Part shown: piece by piece, positions 42,401 through 57,400 of the stretch
How the letters are laid out: each line of letters begins with the position of its first letter
How positions within the stretch are numbered: the first letter of the stretch is position 1
Assembly (NCBI RefSeq): GCF_037975245.1
Contig: NC_092564.1
Span: 610,601-674,600 of the forward strand
Origin: Apostichopus japonicus
Lineage: Eukaryota; Echinodermata; Holothuroidea; Aspidochirotida; Stichopodidae
DNA: 64,000 bases
Direction: 5' to 3'
Program-made: the position numbers and the translations under genes
The notes under the pieces: generated by a model
What the model was told of the DNA's origin: nothing
The model's input: only the letters and a program-made list of their open reading frames with translations
Databases searched by the model: none

Positions 42401-45400
42401 ACAACCTTGATATGTCTAGAATTGCCTTTGCAGTTTTTGATCGCGATAACTTTCGTGGAAATTTCGTTGAAACTTCGTTGACAACCGTGCCCGCAGTAGT
42501 CTAAATCTTGTCAACGAAATTATTCGTTTTTTATCGATTTTCAACTTTTTTTATCGATTTTCGACTTTTGTTATCGATTGTTGTTTTTTTTTCAACGGGA
42601 GTTAAGCGAAATCAGTACTGTAGGTGGCATAGTGATCTGCCATTTATGTACATTGAACATTTTATATTCAATATTTGGTCCGGAGGTTGTACCTGTTACC
42701 CGGCCGGATACTGATAACGGGTACCCGGTTCCGATTTTTTGCTACCCGACTCAGGCCTAATATGCATACACACACCGATGTACTCATAAGCTATATATGT
42801 ATCTATACACCCCAACATGTTAATAAGCTATATATACACACATACTAAAGTGTTATTAAGCTACACATACTGTGCACCCTAATTTTGAGACACATTGCAT
42901 ATCACTTGTATACTGACCCTGTAAAACATGTAGTAAAACCACCAACAACATAATCCTGTTAGACCAAGATATCTCCATTCTGAAGTTATTTTAAGACCAA
43001 GTAGATTCTAAGTAGATGTTGTGTCTACTAGAATAGTACATGTTGCTCAAATGTCAACATCTTGTATTGTTCACCTTTACAGAGGACACCTCCTTTGGTT
43101 ACGTTGCTTTAAGGTCCAAAAGTTGACACCCAGGATGCAAACTGGACTTTCGAATTCCTAACATTTTTAGACAATTGTTTTGATGATTTACATCTCAAAT
43201 ACTAAATTATAGCCACATCTTCCAAGTACCATGTGACAAGTAGATGTCCATGTAACAAAACATTGAACTTTGATGCAATTAATTATTCAATTATTAAGTT
43301 TCACTTGGTGAAAAAAAATAATAAGGCTATCTCAGCTTGAACAACTGCAATATCATAAATAATAAAATCATTTGACAAGATACAACATGTGCTTATCATG
43401 TGATATGAGGTCATACCAATGTTGGGGACACATGAGGGTGTTAAAATAGGTTAATTGGTGTGATTTGTACTCAGTATGTTTGAAAAAGCGCAAAGAATCC
43501 GAGCAGACCCAACCATTTCTCCTCCACACTATAGGTATACAAGTAATGAGAGAGGTTGTGTTATGGTAAACATAGCTGATTAATCTTAAAGTTCCTAGGC
43601 ATGATATAAAGTAGTAAACACATGATTTATCCTGGATGTACGTTTGGTCCTTTGCCATGATGACAATTTAGAATTAACAATTAATAATCTTAATTTCTTA
43701 ACGATTGGAGATCAGCAGGAGAGATTTAATTGGTAAACAACTTACTGTATTCTCTGTGGCTTCGGTCACTGCTACTAGATCAGCACAGTCAGTAGAATGA
43801 TCCACCAAAGTTTTAGCTGTGACTGGTGGCTGTATCAAGATGGATGTTTGAATACTAACATCACTTCTCACAGTATCTACTCCTGAGATGCTAACTTCTT
43901 CCTCATTCCAACATCCTCTATTGACAGTCTGTATCATCTTATGATTCTCTGACAGTCTTCTACCTGCCTGAACAAAACTTGTATGTATTTCATCTTGTCG
44001 GTGGCCCTCCATATTGAATTGCTTTTGACTGCTACAGGCTCCCATTTCCTTCTCTTCATTCTCCATAATGAGTTCTCTAAGAGCTCTAGTATCATCAACC
44101 TCATCCCAGGTTTGACACTGTGATGATGAATCATCCCCCCACCCCATCTCCCCCTCCTCTCCTCCCTCTTCTACTTCATCCACCACATACCAACTTCCAT
44201 CTTCAATCTTCATCAATCCTTGATTCCCTCTCCCACCACAGCGGTTACTGCTTTCCATATCACCAAACTTGAGGTGTTTACCAGGACTATGTAAACTATT
44301 AGAGACATTGGCAGCAGCTGGATCTTCCCACCCACTAGTATTCAACATTTTATTCTCTCTAGGCTCATCTTTACTTGCTACAACACATTCTTGTTTTTCT
44401 CTATCAAAGGCCACCATTCCTGTCTCTTGGACACATTTCCAATCTTCTGTGGACTTATCAGTCATCAAACTTGGATTCATTGTTTTATTTTCATCCCTAA
44501 CCACATAGTCTGTCTCGTGATCATCTAACACACTCCTTCCACTGGCATAAGATTTAACCTCACAAGCACCTTTCTCTTGAGTATCATTCCCTGGTTTTTC
44601 CTGTTTCATGATCTCTGATTCCTCTCGTTCTGCCTCTCTCCTCTCATTCCAGTCCCTCTTATCGTTCCTGGATGATCTTCCATCAAAATCTGCAGTCAAC
44701 GGTGTTAGGCTGGGGGTATTTTCAGGTTCAAGCGTTTCTATAAATCAAATATATCAAAATGTATCAATGTGAATCTAATCTGCTTCATTTTTAATATACA
44801 GAGCTCATTACTACTGTGTGAAATAGTACAAGTCTTCTCTTTCATAGTATGCAGGTTTTGTTCTGTTCTTGTCGAGAATTCCTTTGTAGTTAACCTGCTA
44901 AATACTGTATTACAGATTGTTGTCATTGAGTTAGAAATATTTAATGTGCCTGTTGGTCATTTTTCTTGAGGGGAGTGGAGGGAAGGGGTGGGGAGGGAAG
45001 GGGTGGGGAGGTGCATTTGTTCTATGTTATAATTTGGGTTACTTTCAATAAAGTGAAGTTTAAGATGCATAAAACAAGTCAGCTACTGTTGAGTTCTGTA
45101 GGTATCAGGACTTTTCTGCACTTTCATTATGACTGTAATTAATATTGTCATTCAACAAACATTTAGAAAATAAATTAGGGTAATAACAATCAGTTTCTTC
45201 TTCAATAATTGTTTTCAGGTCTTCAATGTGAATACAGAGTGCATATAAAAGCATATTGAATGCATTGGATTAAAATAAGTCAAACTGAACTTGCAGAACC
45301 AGCTGAGCAAGATTTAGTTGACAGAAGAGACAATTAAGCAAAGAAGTCACAACTAGAAGGGAAAGGTAAAAATGATACACTTGTCAAGAAGACTGAAGCA

Positions 45401-48400
45401 GATTTATATCAAAATGAAAAATGATGAAGTATCTTGATGCCAAAAAGTGCCAGTCATTTGAAAACATGGAAACTTAATATCACACTTTATTATATTTGTC
45501 TGTATACCAATCTTAATAGTTCATGGAACCATACATCCTTAATTAAATGATGAAAAATGATGCTCAAAAATGAAATCCAACCTTATATTACAAAATCCAA
45601 CTCACAGATGCAGAAGATAGTTTTCTAGACAATAATATTTACTTTCACTTAGACTAGTTTTGAGACTTTGTTTAATAATCAACTACAACCAGCTAATTAC
45701 ATTTTTTAGATCCCTTTTACTGTTTTACATGATATATGAGTTCTCATCATTACATAATGCAAAACAAACACAACAAGAGATTTGTTTTCTTCCTTGACCT
45801 CATAAAAATAAATAGAAATTAAGGAAGATATTCTGTTAATATACTCTTGAATGAGTTTTTTTAGTCTTTACATTTAAAATGACCAGAAGGCCAATTGCAG
45901 GTATCATCTTTACAAAGTTTTAAGACCTTGACCTACGTTGACTTCTACTGACTTGACCTTGACCTATGTTGTCTTCTACTGACATTTGACCTTGACCTAT
46001 GTTGTCTCTAATGACATTTGACCTTGACCTATATTGTCTTCTACTGACATTTGACCTTGACCTATGTTGTCTCTAATGACATTTGACCTTGACCTATGTT
46101 GCCTCTAATGACATTTGACCTTGGCCTATGTTGTCTTCTAATGACATTTGACCTTGACCTATGTTGTCTTCTAATGACATTTGAACTGCACCAGTTTACT
46201 GCCTTATGGAATCTACATTCTAAAAAGTTCAACAAAGTCATTTCTGTTAGTTCTTTTACTCACTAAGGTGGATCTACATAATATATACTAAGATCAATAA
46301 AGCTTTACTTCTGCAGTTATCGTGCTTACAAGTTTCAGACTGAACTCAGTTGACCTTTGACCTCCACCATTTGAAATATGGTTCTTGCACACTCAATCTT
46401 CAACCAAGATGTACTTTGTGAGTTGTCATACATGGTTACAAGCTTTGGCATAACACACAAATACACAACACGCACTCCCACACACTCGCCATCACCCTCA
46501 AAAGTTGTTATTGCATCTAAACATTTAATTAACTGTCAAATTGTGAAATTTTAATGCAATCCATTAATTTATTAATAAGCTGTTTGAACAGAGCAGGAGT
46601 TTGCTTGGAGCTCTAAATCATGTTGATTAATGCAGACACAATCACATTTGTGCAAATATCACGAGTACTAAATTAGGATAATAAAATCCTCTTTCCAGAT
46701 TTCTTTGGTGGTTTTTTTCTCTCTATATCTTGCTTCACATCATCAAGGATTCAAGTCACTTTATATACTTGGATGCATATTCATGAAATGAGATACTGTT
46801 GTTCTAATTAATATTGTGCATAGCACTTTAGCAATAATAATTTATTCCTTTTTACCATAATAAGTGTTAAAATGGGGATTTGTCCTCACTTCCCCAGATT
46901 AAACGTCAAATTCAAGGACTTCTATGACCCCCAAAGATTCTTCCTTTTCCCGACTGTTACAGAACAAGTGGAAATCATGCATAAAATAGGTATTGATAGG
47001 ATGGAATGATATAGAGACAGACCTGGATGTCTTTAATATTTTACAACTTGTGGCAGTGACTGCATCTGATTAGTATCCCTTTATGTTGCACTCACAAAGA
47101 ATAGCTAAACTATGTATGATATATATCATATGATATAATATTCATACTCCTTAGATTGGTAGGCATGTAACTAACTTGATGACCCCCAGTAAGTACACTC
47201 CCAATGAAAGATATGAAAGCAACCAGACAAACATGATTTGAAGCTTTCATTCTAAATAAGGTTCACTGAATATTGCAAGAAGGAATAGGTTAATAACAAC
47301 ACTCAGGGTCATTGGTAAAGATTCATTCATCAGAGAAATTTTTGATATTATCCATGACTACAGTGTTTCTAATACATCTTAGGAGCAGATGGAAGCAGCA
47401 GGAACCTTCAAACATACTGTATCATCAGATGTATTTATGTATATTAAGTTTAACTCCCTTACTTGTTTTAGAAATATCCCATTATCCTCAGGGAAACACA
47501 CTCATCAGACAGAATGTAAGGAAGTGCTAAATAACACAGCAAGTATCAAAGTAATAATTTAAATTAGAATTTGCCAAAATGCGACCCAGGGCACAAAAAG
47601 ACAATCTCCACAAATCATTTTCTTCCACAATATTCATGAAATTAGTTTGGATGTTTATATCTAAAAAGGTTTATGCTGACTTATCAATCAAACTGCTGAA
47701 AAGTTTATGTTTGCCCTCAAAGGAACTTTAAATCTGAACTGACATAAGTCATAGAATTAATGTGGTAGACAAACTGTCTGTCTGATCCACAGATATTATG
47801 TCAACAAGATTCCTTGCTTGAGAGAAGATGAATGGAAAGTGGTTGAAATAATCATGATACTGTAAATAAACTGAGGATGAGGAGGAGTACAATATCTAAC
47901 CATGTACTGGATAACAGCAGCCCTATTTTTATTTTTCTACTTGATAAATATTGCCATACGGAGGTGGGGAGTATATAATGTGAATGAGATTATAATACAA
48001 CCAGAAAGCCAACTAGATTTGTATTACTTGCCTCATTTCACATGAGAACATGTCATATTACACTACATACAAAAGTTTACATTTTGACCATTGCTGAATG
48101 CACATGATCACCAAGGTTCTTATGCTCACATCGACCTGTTTAAAAGATTATCATACTATCTCTTGACCTCAAATGTCCATAGACCTTCAAAGAAAACAAC
48201 AGGAATCTTCTAGTTCACCACTAGCTTGAAGTGTATTTAAGCTTTACTCTTGAAGTTATAATGTTTATAAGTTTTCCAGAAACTGGCCTCTGTTGACCTG
48301 GAAAGAACTTTGACCTCCACAGAAAACATCAAGTACTCAATTGGTAATCCATAAAATGGATCCAAATGCAAAGTGTGACTTCATCCCACCTTTACTTTTG

Positions 48401-51400
48401 TTCGCAAGGTTTTCAGACTTTGACCAGTGTTGACCTCACATGACCATTGACCTTCAAAAAAGAGTATCTAGGGTTCTTGTACTCACTTAGATGGACCATG
48501 GATCTGCGTACCAAGTATGAAGTTCATCCAAGCTTCACTTTTAGAGTAAGAGTGTTTGCAAGCCAAAACATGACACACAAGGAATAATTTATTCGAGAAC
48601 ACATAGCAGCATGCTATTCAAAATGGGCAAATTGTCACAAAAGTGCAAACTTGTACATCAGTTTTTGTACTCATGAACTATAGTATTTTATAACAGACAA
48701 AGTTCAGAGCCTTCCATACCATGCACTACACAATATTTGAAGGCCAAAATATTACTCAACAAATGCAAGTACACGGCCTCATCTTACTATAGGTTCCTGT
48801 TGTCTTTGGCAAGGAATTAAAAGGGACCTTTATTAAATGAACATTGTCTGGATATAATTAAACAAATATTTACTTGTCATGATTAAGGATAATCAAAGAA
48901 CAATCAATCAATCATGAATGATGATTATAATAATAATAAATAATAATAATAAAAGAATAAACAAATTGAAGGCAAGAGAATAGTTATTAAAGTAACAATT
49001 CACATAAGTGTTTCTTAAATATTTCATCATGGAAAATCATGAATAGGTTCTATTACAACAAATGCTATATATCTATTTGTGATTGTGTATTATACACCCT
49101 GTGGTTTGCAAAGCATTGCGATACTAGAGACAATTCTTTTTACTATTATCCATCAGGCCAATGTTTTTGATACTGGGTAGTCTAGAACCAGGGAAAGAAA
49201 ATATGTCAGCAGTTAATAAGGGTGGATCTGCTCACAGTTGCTGTTTCAGACCATAAATCATTTTACATAAATATATAAGTTGTAAACAAAGATACAAAGA
49301 GAACTAACTAGAAAATAATGTCATTAAACCAGTATTGGAGAACAAAATATTCTTATATATATAAGAAATTGTATAACTAAATCAGTTATCACTGCCACAG
49401 GTCTGAATTCCATTCTAGTCAAACCAAAACTCCTTGTTCATTCAAACCTTGGATCAATTAGTAGGGGCTACAGATATATCTCTTAAAGTAGCTACGGAAT
49501 CAGTATTTCATTGATGGGTGTGTGGGGGGGGGGGGGGGAGATTTCAGACTGCTTTCATGAATGTTTCAATAAATATTTAAGTTAAAACGATCAATTTCCA
49601 ATACTGTGAATAACAAAACAAAAACAAAATAAAGAGAGAAAGTTGTTTGTATAGGTCCAATTTAACATAGAGAAAACAATTGATGTTAAGACAAAGAAGA
49701 CGTCATGATAACTGGTACTGACCATTCTCTGATGAGAGACAGGGATAATACTGACCATTCTCTGATGAGAGACGGGAATAATACTGACCATTCTCTGATG
49801 AGAGACGGGAATAATACTGACCATTCTCTGATGAGAGACGGGAATAATAATGACCATTCTCTGATGAGAGACGGGAATAATACTGACCATTCTCTGATGA
49901 GAGACGGGAATAATACTGACCATTCTCTGATGAGAGACGGGAATAATACTGACCATTCTCTGATGAGAGACGGGAATAATACTGACCATTCTCTGATGAG
50001 AGACGGGAATAATACTGACCATTCTCTGATGAGAGACGGGAATAATACTGACCATTCTCTGATGAGAGACGGGAATAATACTGACCATTCTCTGATGAGA
50101 GACGGGAATAATAATGACCATTCTCTGATGAGAGACAGGGATAATACTGACCATTCTCTGATGAGAGACAGGGATAATACTGACCATTCTCTGATGAGAG
50201 ACGGGAATAATACTGACCATTCTCTGATGAGAGACGGGAATAATACTGACCATTCTCTGATGAGAGACGGGAATAATACTGACCATTCTCTGATGAGAGA
50301 CAGGAATAATACTGACCATTCTCTGATGAGAGACGGGAATAATACTGACCATTCTCTGATGAGAGACGGGAATAATACTGACCATTCTCTGATGAGAGAC
50401 GGGAATAATACTGACCATTCTCTGATGAGAGACGGGAATAATACTGACCATTCTCTGATGAGAGACGGGAATAATATACTGACCATTCTCTGATGAGAGA
50501 CAGGAATAATACTGACCATTCTCTGATGAGAGACAGGAATAATACTGACCATTCTCTGATGAGAGACGGGAATAATACTGACCATTCTCTGATGAGAGAC
50601 AGGAATAATTACTGACCATTCTCTGATGAGAGACAGGAATAATACTGACCATTCTCTGATGAGAGACAGGAATAATACTGACCATTCTCTGATGAGAGAC
50701 AGGGATAATACTGACCATTCTCTGATGAGAGACAGGAATAATACTGACCATTCTCTGATGAGAGACAGGAATAATACTGACCATTCTCTGATGAGAGACA
50801 GGAATAATATACTGACCATTCTCTGATGAGAGACAGGAATAATACTGACCATTCTCTGATGAGAGACAGGAATAATATACTGACCATTCTCTGATGAGAG
50901 ACAGGAATAATATACTGACCATTCTCTGATGAGAGACAGGAATAATATACTGACCATTCTCTGATGAGAGACAGGAATAATATACTGACCATTCTCTGAT
51001 GAGAGACAGGAATAATATACTGACCATTCTCTGATGAGAGACGGGAATAATACTGACCATTCTCTGATGAGAGACGGGAATAATACTGACCATTCTCTGA
51101 TGAGAGACAGGGATAACCTCCTTCTTCTATGTCAGATAAAGAAAGATCTTCCCAAGAAACAGGAGTAGTCTCTGAGAAAAAGAAATATGAGGGAAAGAAT
51201 CAACTTGCATTGTTTGTCTCTAGAATTTAATTAACTGCAAAGATTTATAAATTACCATAACACATTGTGAGAGTCTAATAGTAGAACACAGCCGACTCAT
51301 GACTGCTGTTTCCTAACACAAACAAAACAGTATACCATTTAACCACTTAAAACCTTTGCACTCGCACCACATATATGACTAAAGTCAAAGATATACCTTG

Positions 51401-54400
51401 AGGAATGCTAGCATTATTAATACCAGTTACTGTGATACAGGCTAACTTAAAACTCCCACAGTCAGCATTACAATAGTAACGACAAACCATAATGTAACTT
51501 TCTTTAAGCCAGTTTGGCAGGTTTCATCAGTCACCATAGAGTTGGCTCCTGTAACTTGATCCTTGTTGAAGTCCACGGATGATCATATCAAGTATAATCT
51601 TAGTTCTTTCAGGATTCAAATTTATTGACCAATCCAATCTAATGTTAAATTTCTTTCTGTCACCAATCAAAGGCTCCACTGCTTAAAATCCTATAAAACA
51701 CATTTGATAAAAGTTGAGCAAGTCCACCACTGCAATGAAACTCCCTAAATGTTAACGAAGTCATAAACATCACTACCTGTTTGCTCCTCCACTTGATGTT
51801 TGGACATGTCTGCGACATCATCATCCTAAAAGTCAAGCAAAAAGGGGAAGAACTTTCAAATTTTCCCAGATGAGACATAAAATCTAGGAAGAAGAGCATA
51901 TATTGAAGGCTCACTGTTACTATGTACAAATTTAGCTTTATTCAACACAAAGGCATTTTGCTTCCCTTCCCCCCCCCCTCCTCCCACCTCACCACCCTCC
52001 TTTTTGTTTTTTGTTGTTGCTACTTCATCTGTTTCATGCTAGTATTTTAAGACTAAAGCTCATTATTACTCCTAAGGTTAACACATTTGGAAAATTACAA
52101 AAAGATAAAAAACATCAGACTTTCTGTAACGTTACAATATTTAGAAATTAATAACACAAAATGAAGAGAAGTGCACCAACATCCTGACATACCCATGCAA
52201 TCAAGTATATGTCTAATTCAACATCCAAAAGTATGTTTGTCCTATTTTTAGCTATTAAATTTTAAGATAATACTTCCTCAAGGACACATCTTCTTTTCTT
52301 GGCACTTACGTCCATAATTTGAAATGCAAAAATTCCCAAAGTATACAATAAGGTGAAAATCCATCTGCATAATATTCATAGTAACACAAGATAACCAATT
52401 ATACACTTGAAGAGTTTAAACTTACACTGACCTCCAATGGCATGCAGTAACACTCCTTCCAACTCAGCATCAAACATAAATTATTAATTTTGCAGAGCTG
52501 TCACAGGACAAGTCCCTAAAGCACACTGTTGCCACATTAGAAGTAGAAATCTATAGAAAGGTTTATTCTGAATTGATGAATACCACAGACATAACAAATT
52601 ATGCCAAAACAGGAGAAATTTAATCGAAACTCATTATGAACTAAGAATCTGTTGTCATCGTAAATTTGTTTCGAACTTGTAACAATTTACACGAAAAAGC
52701 AAGTTTCTTACTTTATGTTTAATTATCATATTTCATGTATGAATTCAGGTTGCAGAGTACTATGATGATGTAAATTAGCTAGTAGTAGTTTGTAATTTAA
52801 ACTATTAAAGGTGACAGAGGCAGGTCATGTTCCTCTGGGAACAGATAGTGATGATTTGCCTATAATTATTTCATCTACGTTATAGTTTAAGTGAAATTAA
52901 TGGTATTAGTGACAGCAAGGACCCCAATGACCAATGAGTTTGTTAGAAGGAACAGGTGGAGAAGGTGAGAGTTTCCATTAATACAGCTAGTAGTACATTT
53001 CATAAGCTGAAGTCAAAAAGACAGGTAAATCCATCAGTCTTTAGTATTCAAAGGTTACATGGTATCAATGTTCACAGCGAGTGGTTAAGCATGAAGGCCT
53101 ACTTGATCATGATGATCGTAACGGTGGTGATGGCTATGACGGTGGTGGCGATGATGTTGGCAATGCTGGACTATCATGTGGAATGTTTATAACTGTCCAA
53201 TAAACTACCTTGTCGTCAGTGATGACTCTTCAATCTAACTATATAGTAAAACTTTCATGGCAACCAAATATTTCAGATTTTAGTTATTCTCGATTATTCT
53301 TCTTAAGCTCCATAGAATCGATATTACCAACATAAAAGTCTACCTAAAATGCATTAAAGTCAAAAGCCGACATTTAAAACAATGAAGCAAAAATCAACAA
53401 ATTTGAAAGGATCCAATTTGTTTTACATAGTATGCCAATATACCAATGAAGTGTCTGGGCTAAGAAATGTCAAAAATTCTGAAATAGTTAAAAATCTAGT
53501 GGGTGTCTTTGTCTGGATCAAGTGCAAACTTATTTTATCATAATTTGTAGGTTTGCTAAAGTTACATACCAAAAACAAAAAGCTACTTGACTAAAAAATG
53601 ATTTGATTTCATTAGAAAAAGATATATCTTTTCCAGGTACTTCAGGTATATCTGTCTCATTTATATTAATGTCATCCTTGACATTTATGTTTTCATATTT
53701 GCATGTTAAGAGGAAGAGAACAAAGTACATTCTTTTTGTCATTCTGTACTTGAGAAGTACTTGAACATTACTCTCTTTAGATGTGACAAGGTAACAAAAG
53801 TTTGATGCCCCATGAGAATCTAAACATGATAGCCTCATTAAATGACAGACTATTAGTCACTGAAAAAAATCATTCTAGTTTGCAATTATAACTACAAATA
53901 GCTGAAGAGAAAGATCAGAATACTTACATTAAATATAAATTTGTTGCTCACACAGTGTGTGATGAAAATCATGTGGTTGAAAGGGATGTGTTTCATTTGT
54001 TATTGTTTTCAATTACACTGACCTTTAGAGAACATGGTTAAGTGAACATATTGGGTGAAAGTAGGGCACAAAACCCTTCACTGACTTAACCTTATAGATA
54101 TTAGATATTAATTGCAAATCATGTTTTTCTTTGAATAACTTTGTTATGTCATTTAAATTATAAAAAACATACAAATGTAACAAAAAAAGTTCTTTCATTT
54201 AATACGTTTCAAAAAAGATCTTTTTCTGCAACCCTAGAGGCTGAAACTCTAGGAACCATCTTGCCTTCACTGAAAATACTTGTAAATTTTGACAAGGCCA
54301 GATTTTAGTTTTGAGTATGGTTGTATCTAGAAAAGAAAAGCCAAAAGCAAAACAAAGCCAGCACTTTTAAGTCAGCCCAGTTGACTCACATCAGTGATAT

Positions 54401-57400
54401 TTAACACTGCATAAATCTCACAAGAGCATACTTATACAAGGTAATGTAAGCTTAGGTGACCACTTTCTTCAGCCCTTGAGTGAAATATTATTACATGAAC
54501 AAAAGCATACCTAGCACATGACACAAACTGCGACTTTAAGATGATCTTGATACAAAAATATACAACCAATGAAGCAAGAATTCATTACCACTTGCAAGAT
54601 AAATACATCAAACAAAAGTCATATTACATTTCTTGCCAGAAAAAGAGGTAATTCCTCGCTCAAGATACAATTTGTTTAACAAATATACCAGCCGTACTTG
54701 GGCCTGTTGAACAATTTTTTGCATTATTTTTGCATAATAGCACATTGAAGGTCCCTCACCTTATTATAAAGCACATAAATGGATTTTTTAATCTATTTCG
54801 TACTTTACCAAACACAGGGTTACACGTCTGGTACATCTTTAACTTTGGATAAATTTTGTAAGTTTGTTTGATCCTTTGTTTATAGGAAGTGTACTACCGG
54901 CCATGCCTCTCCATTCCAATCCCTCTATACTGTACAACTCTTTCCTTTCTTAATGTATTCCTACTATTTACCTTATTCTGATAGTATGAGAGATGATGTA
55001 GCTTCTGTACATGGCTTGTAACACTAGTGCACTTCTGCAACTGAGAAAGCCACACAATCTACATGTTGTGCATTTTGCTGTAATGGATTGCTTTGAACAA
55101 GCCAAATTCAATTAGTCGTGTTTGCAACTATGACAATTTTTTTTGAGTTTTGTGGAATTTATGGGGTGCAAGGAAAGTGGGACAGCAAACAAGACAAACA
55201 GACAGGCCTATACTTTGCATTACCTAGCATTTGATTATCAATGTGGCTTGCTTAGTGTCACGTTTGAAGCACCCTCATTATTGTAAAGTATCAAAATGAA
55301 AACTTCCTGTAAAACCTGACTGGTTATTTCACATATCTATATTACTTAAGAAACTTATTCTGTATTCTGTGTTCACTCCAAAACCCAGGGTTTAATTTGT
55401 GTGTTTGCCAAATTTTAACTTCATCCTTGCAAGCTTTTTGCCCAAAAATCTCAGTGAAAATAACACCGTTCTATGCAATTTCCGCAAGATTGTTTAATGA
55501 GTCCGTAGATTCTACAAACTTCATTCAAAATTTGCAAGCCCCGCCCAACAGATTATGTGCCAATCAAATCTCTCTGTTTTGTTTACGACTGTTAGGCTTA
55601 GGACTTACTTTCACTTTTATGGCCTAGCCTGTGCTAGGTCCAGTCTCTTGAGTAGTATCTTTCTTTTGGTCTTACCGATGTAGCTTACAAAATTGTGTTA
55701 TTTCCTTCCATTGCAAGGAATAAACAGGTGTTTTCAGACGTTTTCTCCGTGAAATTGGGTAAAAAAGTGGACAATACGAGTATATAGCTTTCATTTGTGT
55801 AATGAACATGCTGATATGGGTGGTCGCAGTGATTTACGGTAAATCGTTCTTGCCATAAGGGCAATAGAAAATAAATATCTTTCTTTAGATTGCGACAGCT
55901 TTTCTTCATTGAATCCCACCTGGTCAGAGTGCATTTAGAATAATAAACATTAAGTCTGCTTCAGAAATTTGTTTTCCGAAATTCATCAACAAACACACAT
56001 TGAGACTTAAAAATCTGCAATGCTAAATAACTTTCCACCTCATTCCGGGATGAATGGAATTGAGGTTTCAAATTAGTTTTCCTTCTGTGTAATCTTAAAC
56101 TATTAGTCTTTATTTTAAAAGTACATTTATTTGTCCACTCACTTTCAGTTCCAGCAGATGTATCTAATTTTTCAGGCAGAACACATTGAAGACAATTGAA
56201 AATATGAATTATTTGATTTACAGCCCAACACTAACTGCTACTGTAACTAACCATGTACAGATGTAAACATACCTGGCATTGATAGAGTTTTTCCATGGAT
56301 GGTACCAGCTCAACTTGATCTCCGGATACATAGAACCATGGACACTCTCTTAGGATGGCACTAATGCCACCTTTGTGGCGTACAGCCTTTCTGATATGTG
56401 ATGGCAGGCCAAGGAATATGGATAATAAGGAACTGTCTGTTACTTCTAGTTTTGTGGAACTGTCTGGAAATGCTGATGCAAAAGTCCTGTAGAGAGTTCA
56501 AAAACTACCCTTCAAGTAACCTCACCTATAGTAGACATGGGGCTTGTGGGTTTCAATATTTAGGTCATCTTTTTAATGTCACATTGTGTGCCCTTATTGC
56601 AAAATGGAAAAATTTCAAAATCCTTTTTAATAATCAGCCCTACCTAGACCTTTTAAAAGATGTATAGTGACAACTATTTCAATTTGGGGGTTGTTGTTTC
56701 TACGAGATACATTAAATATGTTTACAAACTTAACTGTATGCTTACCTCCACAGGGAAACCTTTTCTGCTCTGGTTATCATGAACTCCTTTTTACTTCCAT
56801 CTAGGAGTGTATCAACAACTGACAAACTCTTCTGATGATCTCTATCAACAAATCCATAGGGTGTGATTGGTAAGGGAAATCCCCTATTGTTGTATTTGAG
56901 GACAGTAGAGTCTTTCTCTATGTCAGCACTATTCACATGATATGGATTGCACTGGAGAGAAAAGGTGCTTTGTGGAGATGAAGCTGAGGTAACCAATACA
57001 GCTTCAGTGGACATTGCCATTGGTTGAAGAGGCAACTCTGTGATGCATGTGGGGTCTATGTGGAAACCTGATGCCATTGGAACACCAATAGTCAATCCTG
57101 GAGGGTTGCAGTGGAAAGAGAATGACGTTTGAGATGCGGAAGTAGCCACTGGTGGTGAGGAAAAGACACCTTGGGTAGTGGTTGTCCTTTGACCTTGAAC
57201 AATGTCACTGTGTTGTAGATAAATAAGTTGGGGGCAGCTGAGGGGTGGAGAAGAGACAGAGAGAGGTACTGCAGTAACAGACGGTACAGTAGGACACACT
57301 GATATAACAGGGTTGTAGCTGAATGCACCAGTAGCAGCAGGAACAGGCAGCTGGGAAATGGACTGTAATCGATGACTCGTGAAGATTCCAGTCTGTGATA

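Larger units (their letters stand above)
51826..56272 (-). other. Large intron with two weak exon candidates
   Basis: Mostly unique AT-rich sequence. Contains the two low-confidence phase-0 cassette exons (52497-52432 and 53676-53587), a C-rich patch at 51965-51995 and GATGGTGGT-type low complexity near 53110-53165. No mobile element recognised. Confidence 0.55.

Noticed and set aside
49591-51093. 500-codon minus-strand and 262-codon plus-strand open frames
   Set aside because: Repeat of a 33-bp unit without stops in several frames; only the first copy may be exonic.
55685-55909. 74-codon minus-strand open frame between 56273 and 51825
   Set aside because: No usable acceptor and donor pair in phase and no similarity to the neighbouring exons.
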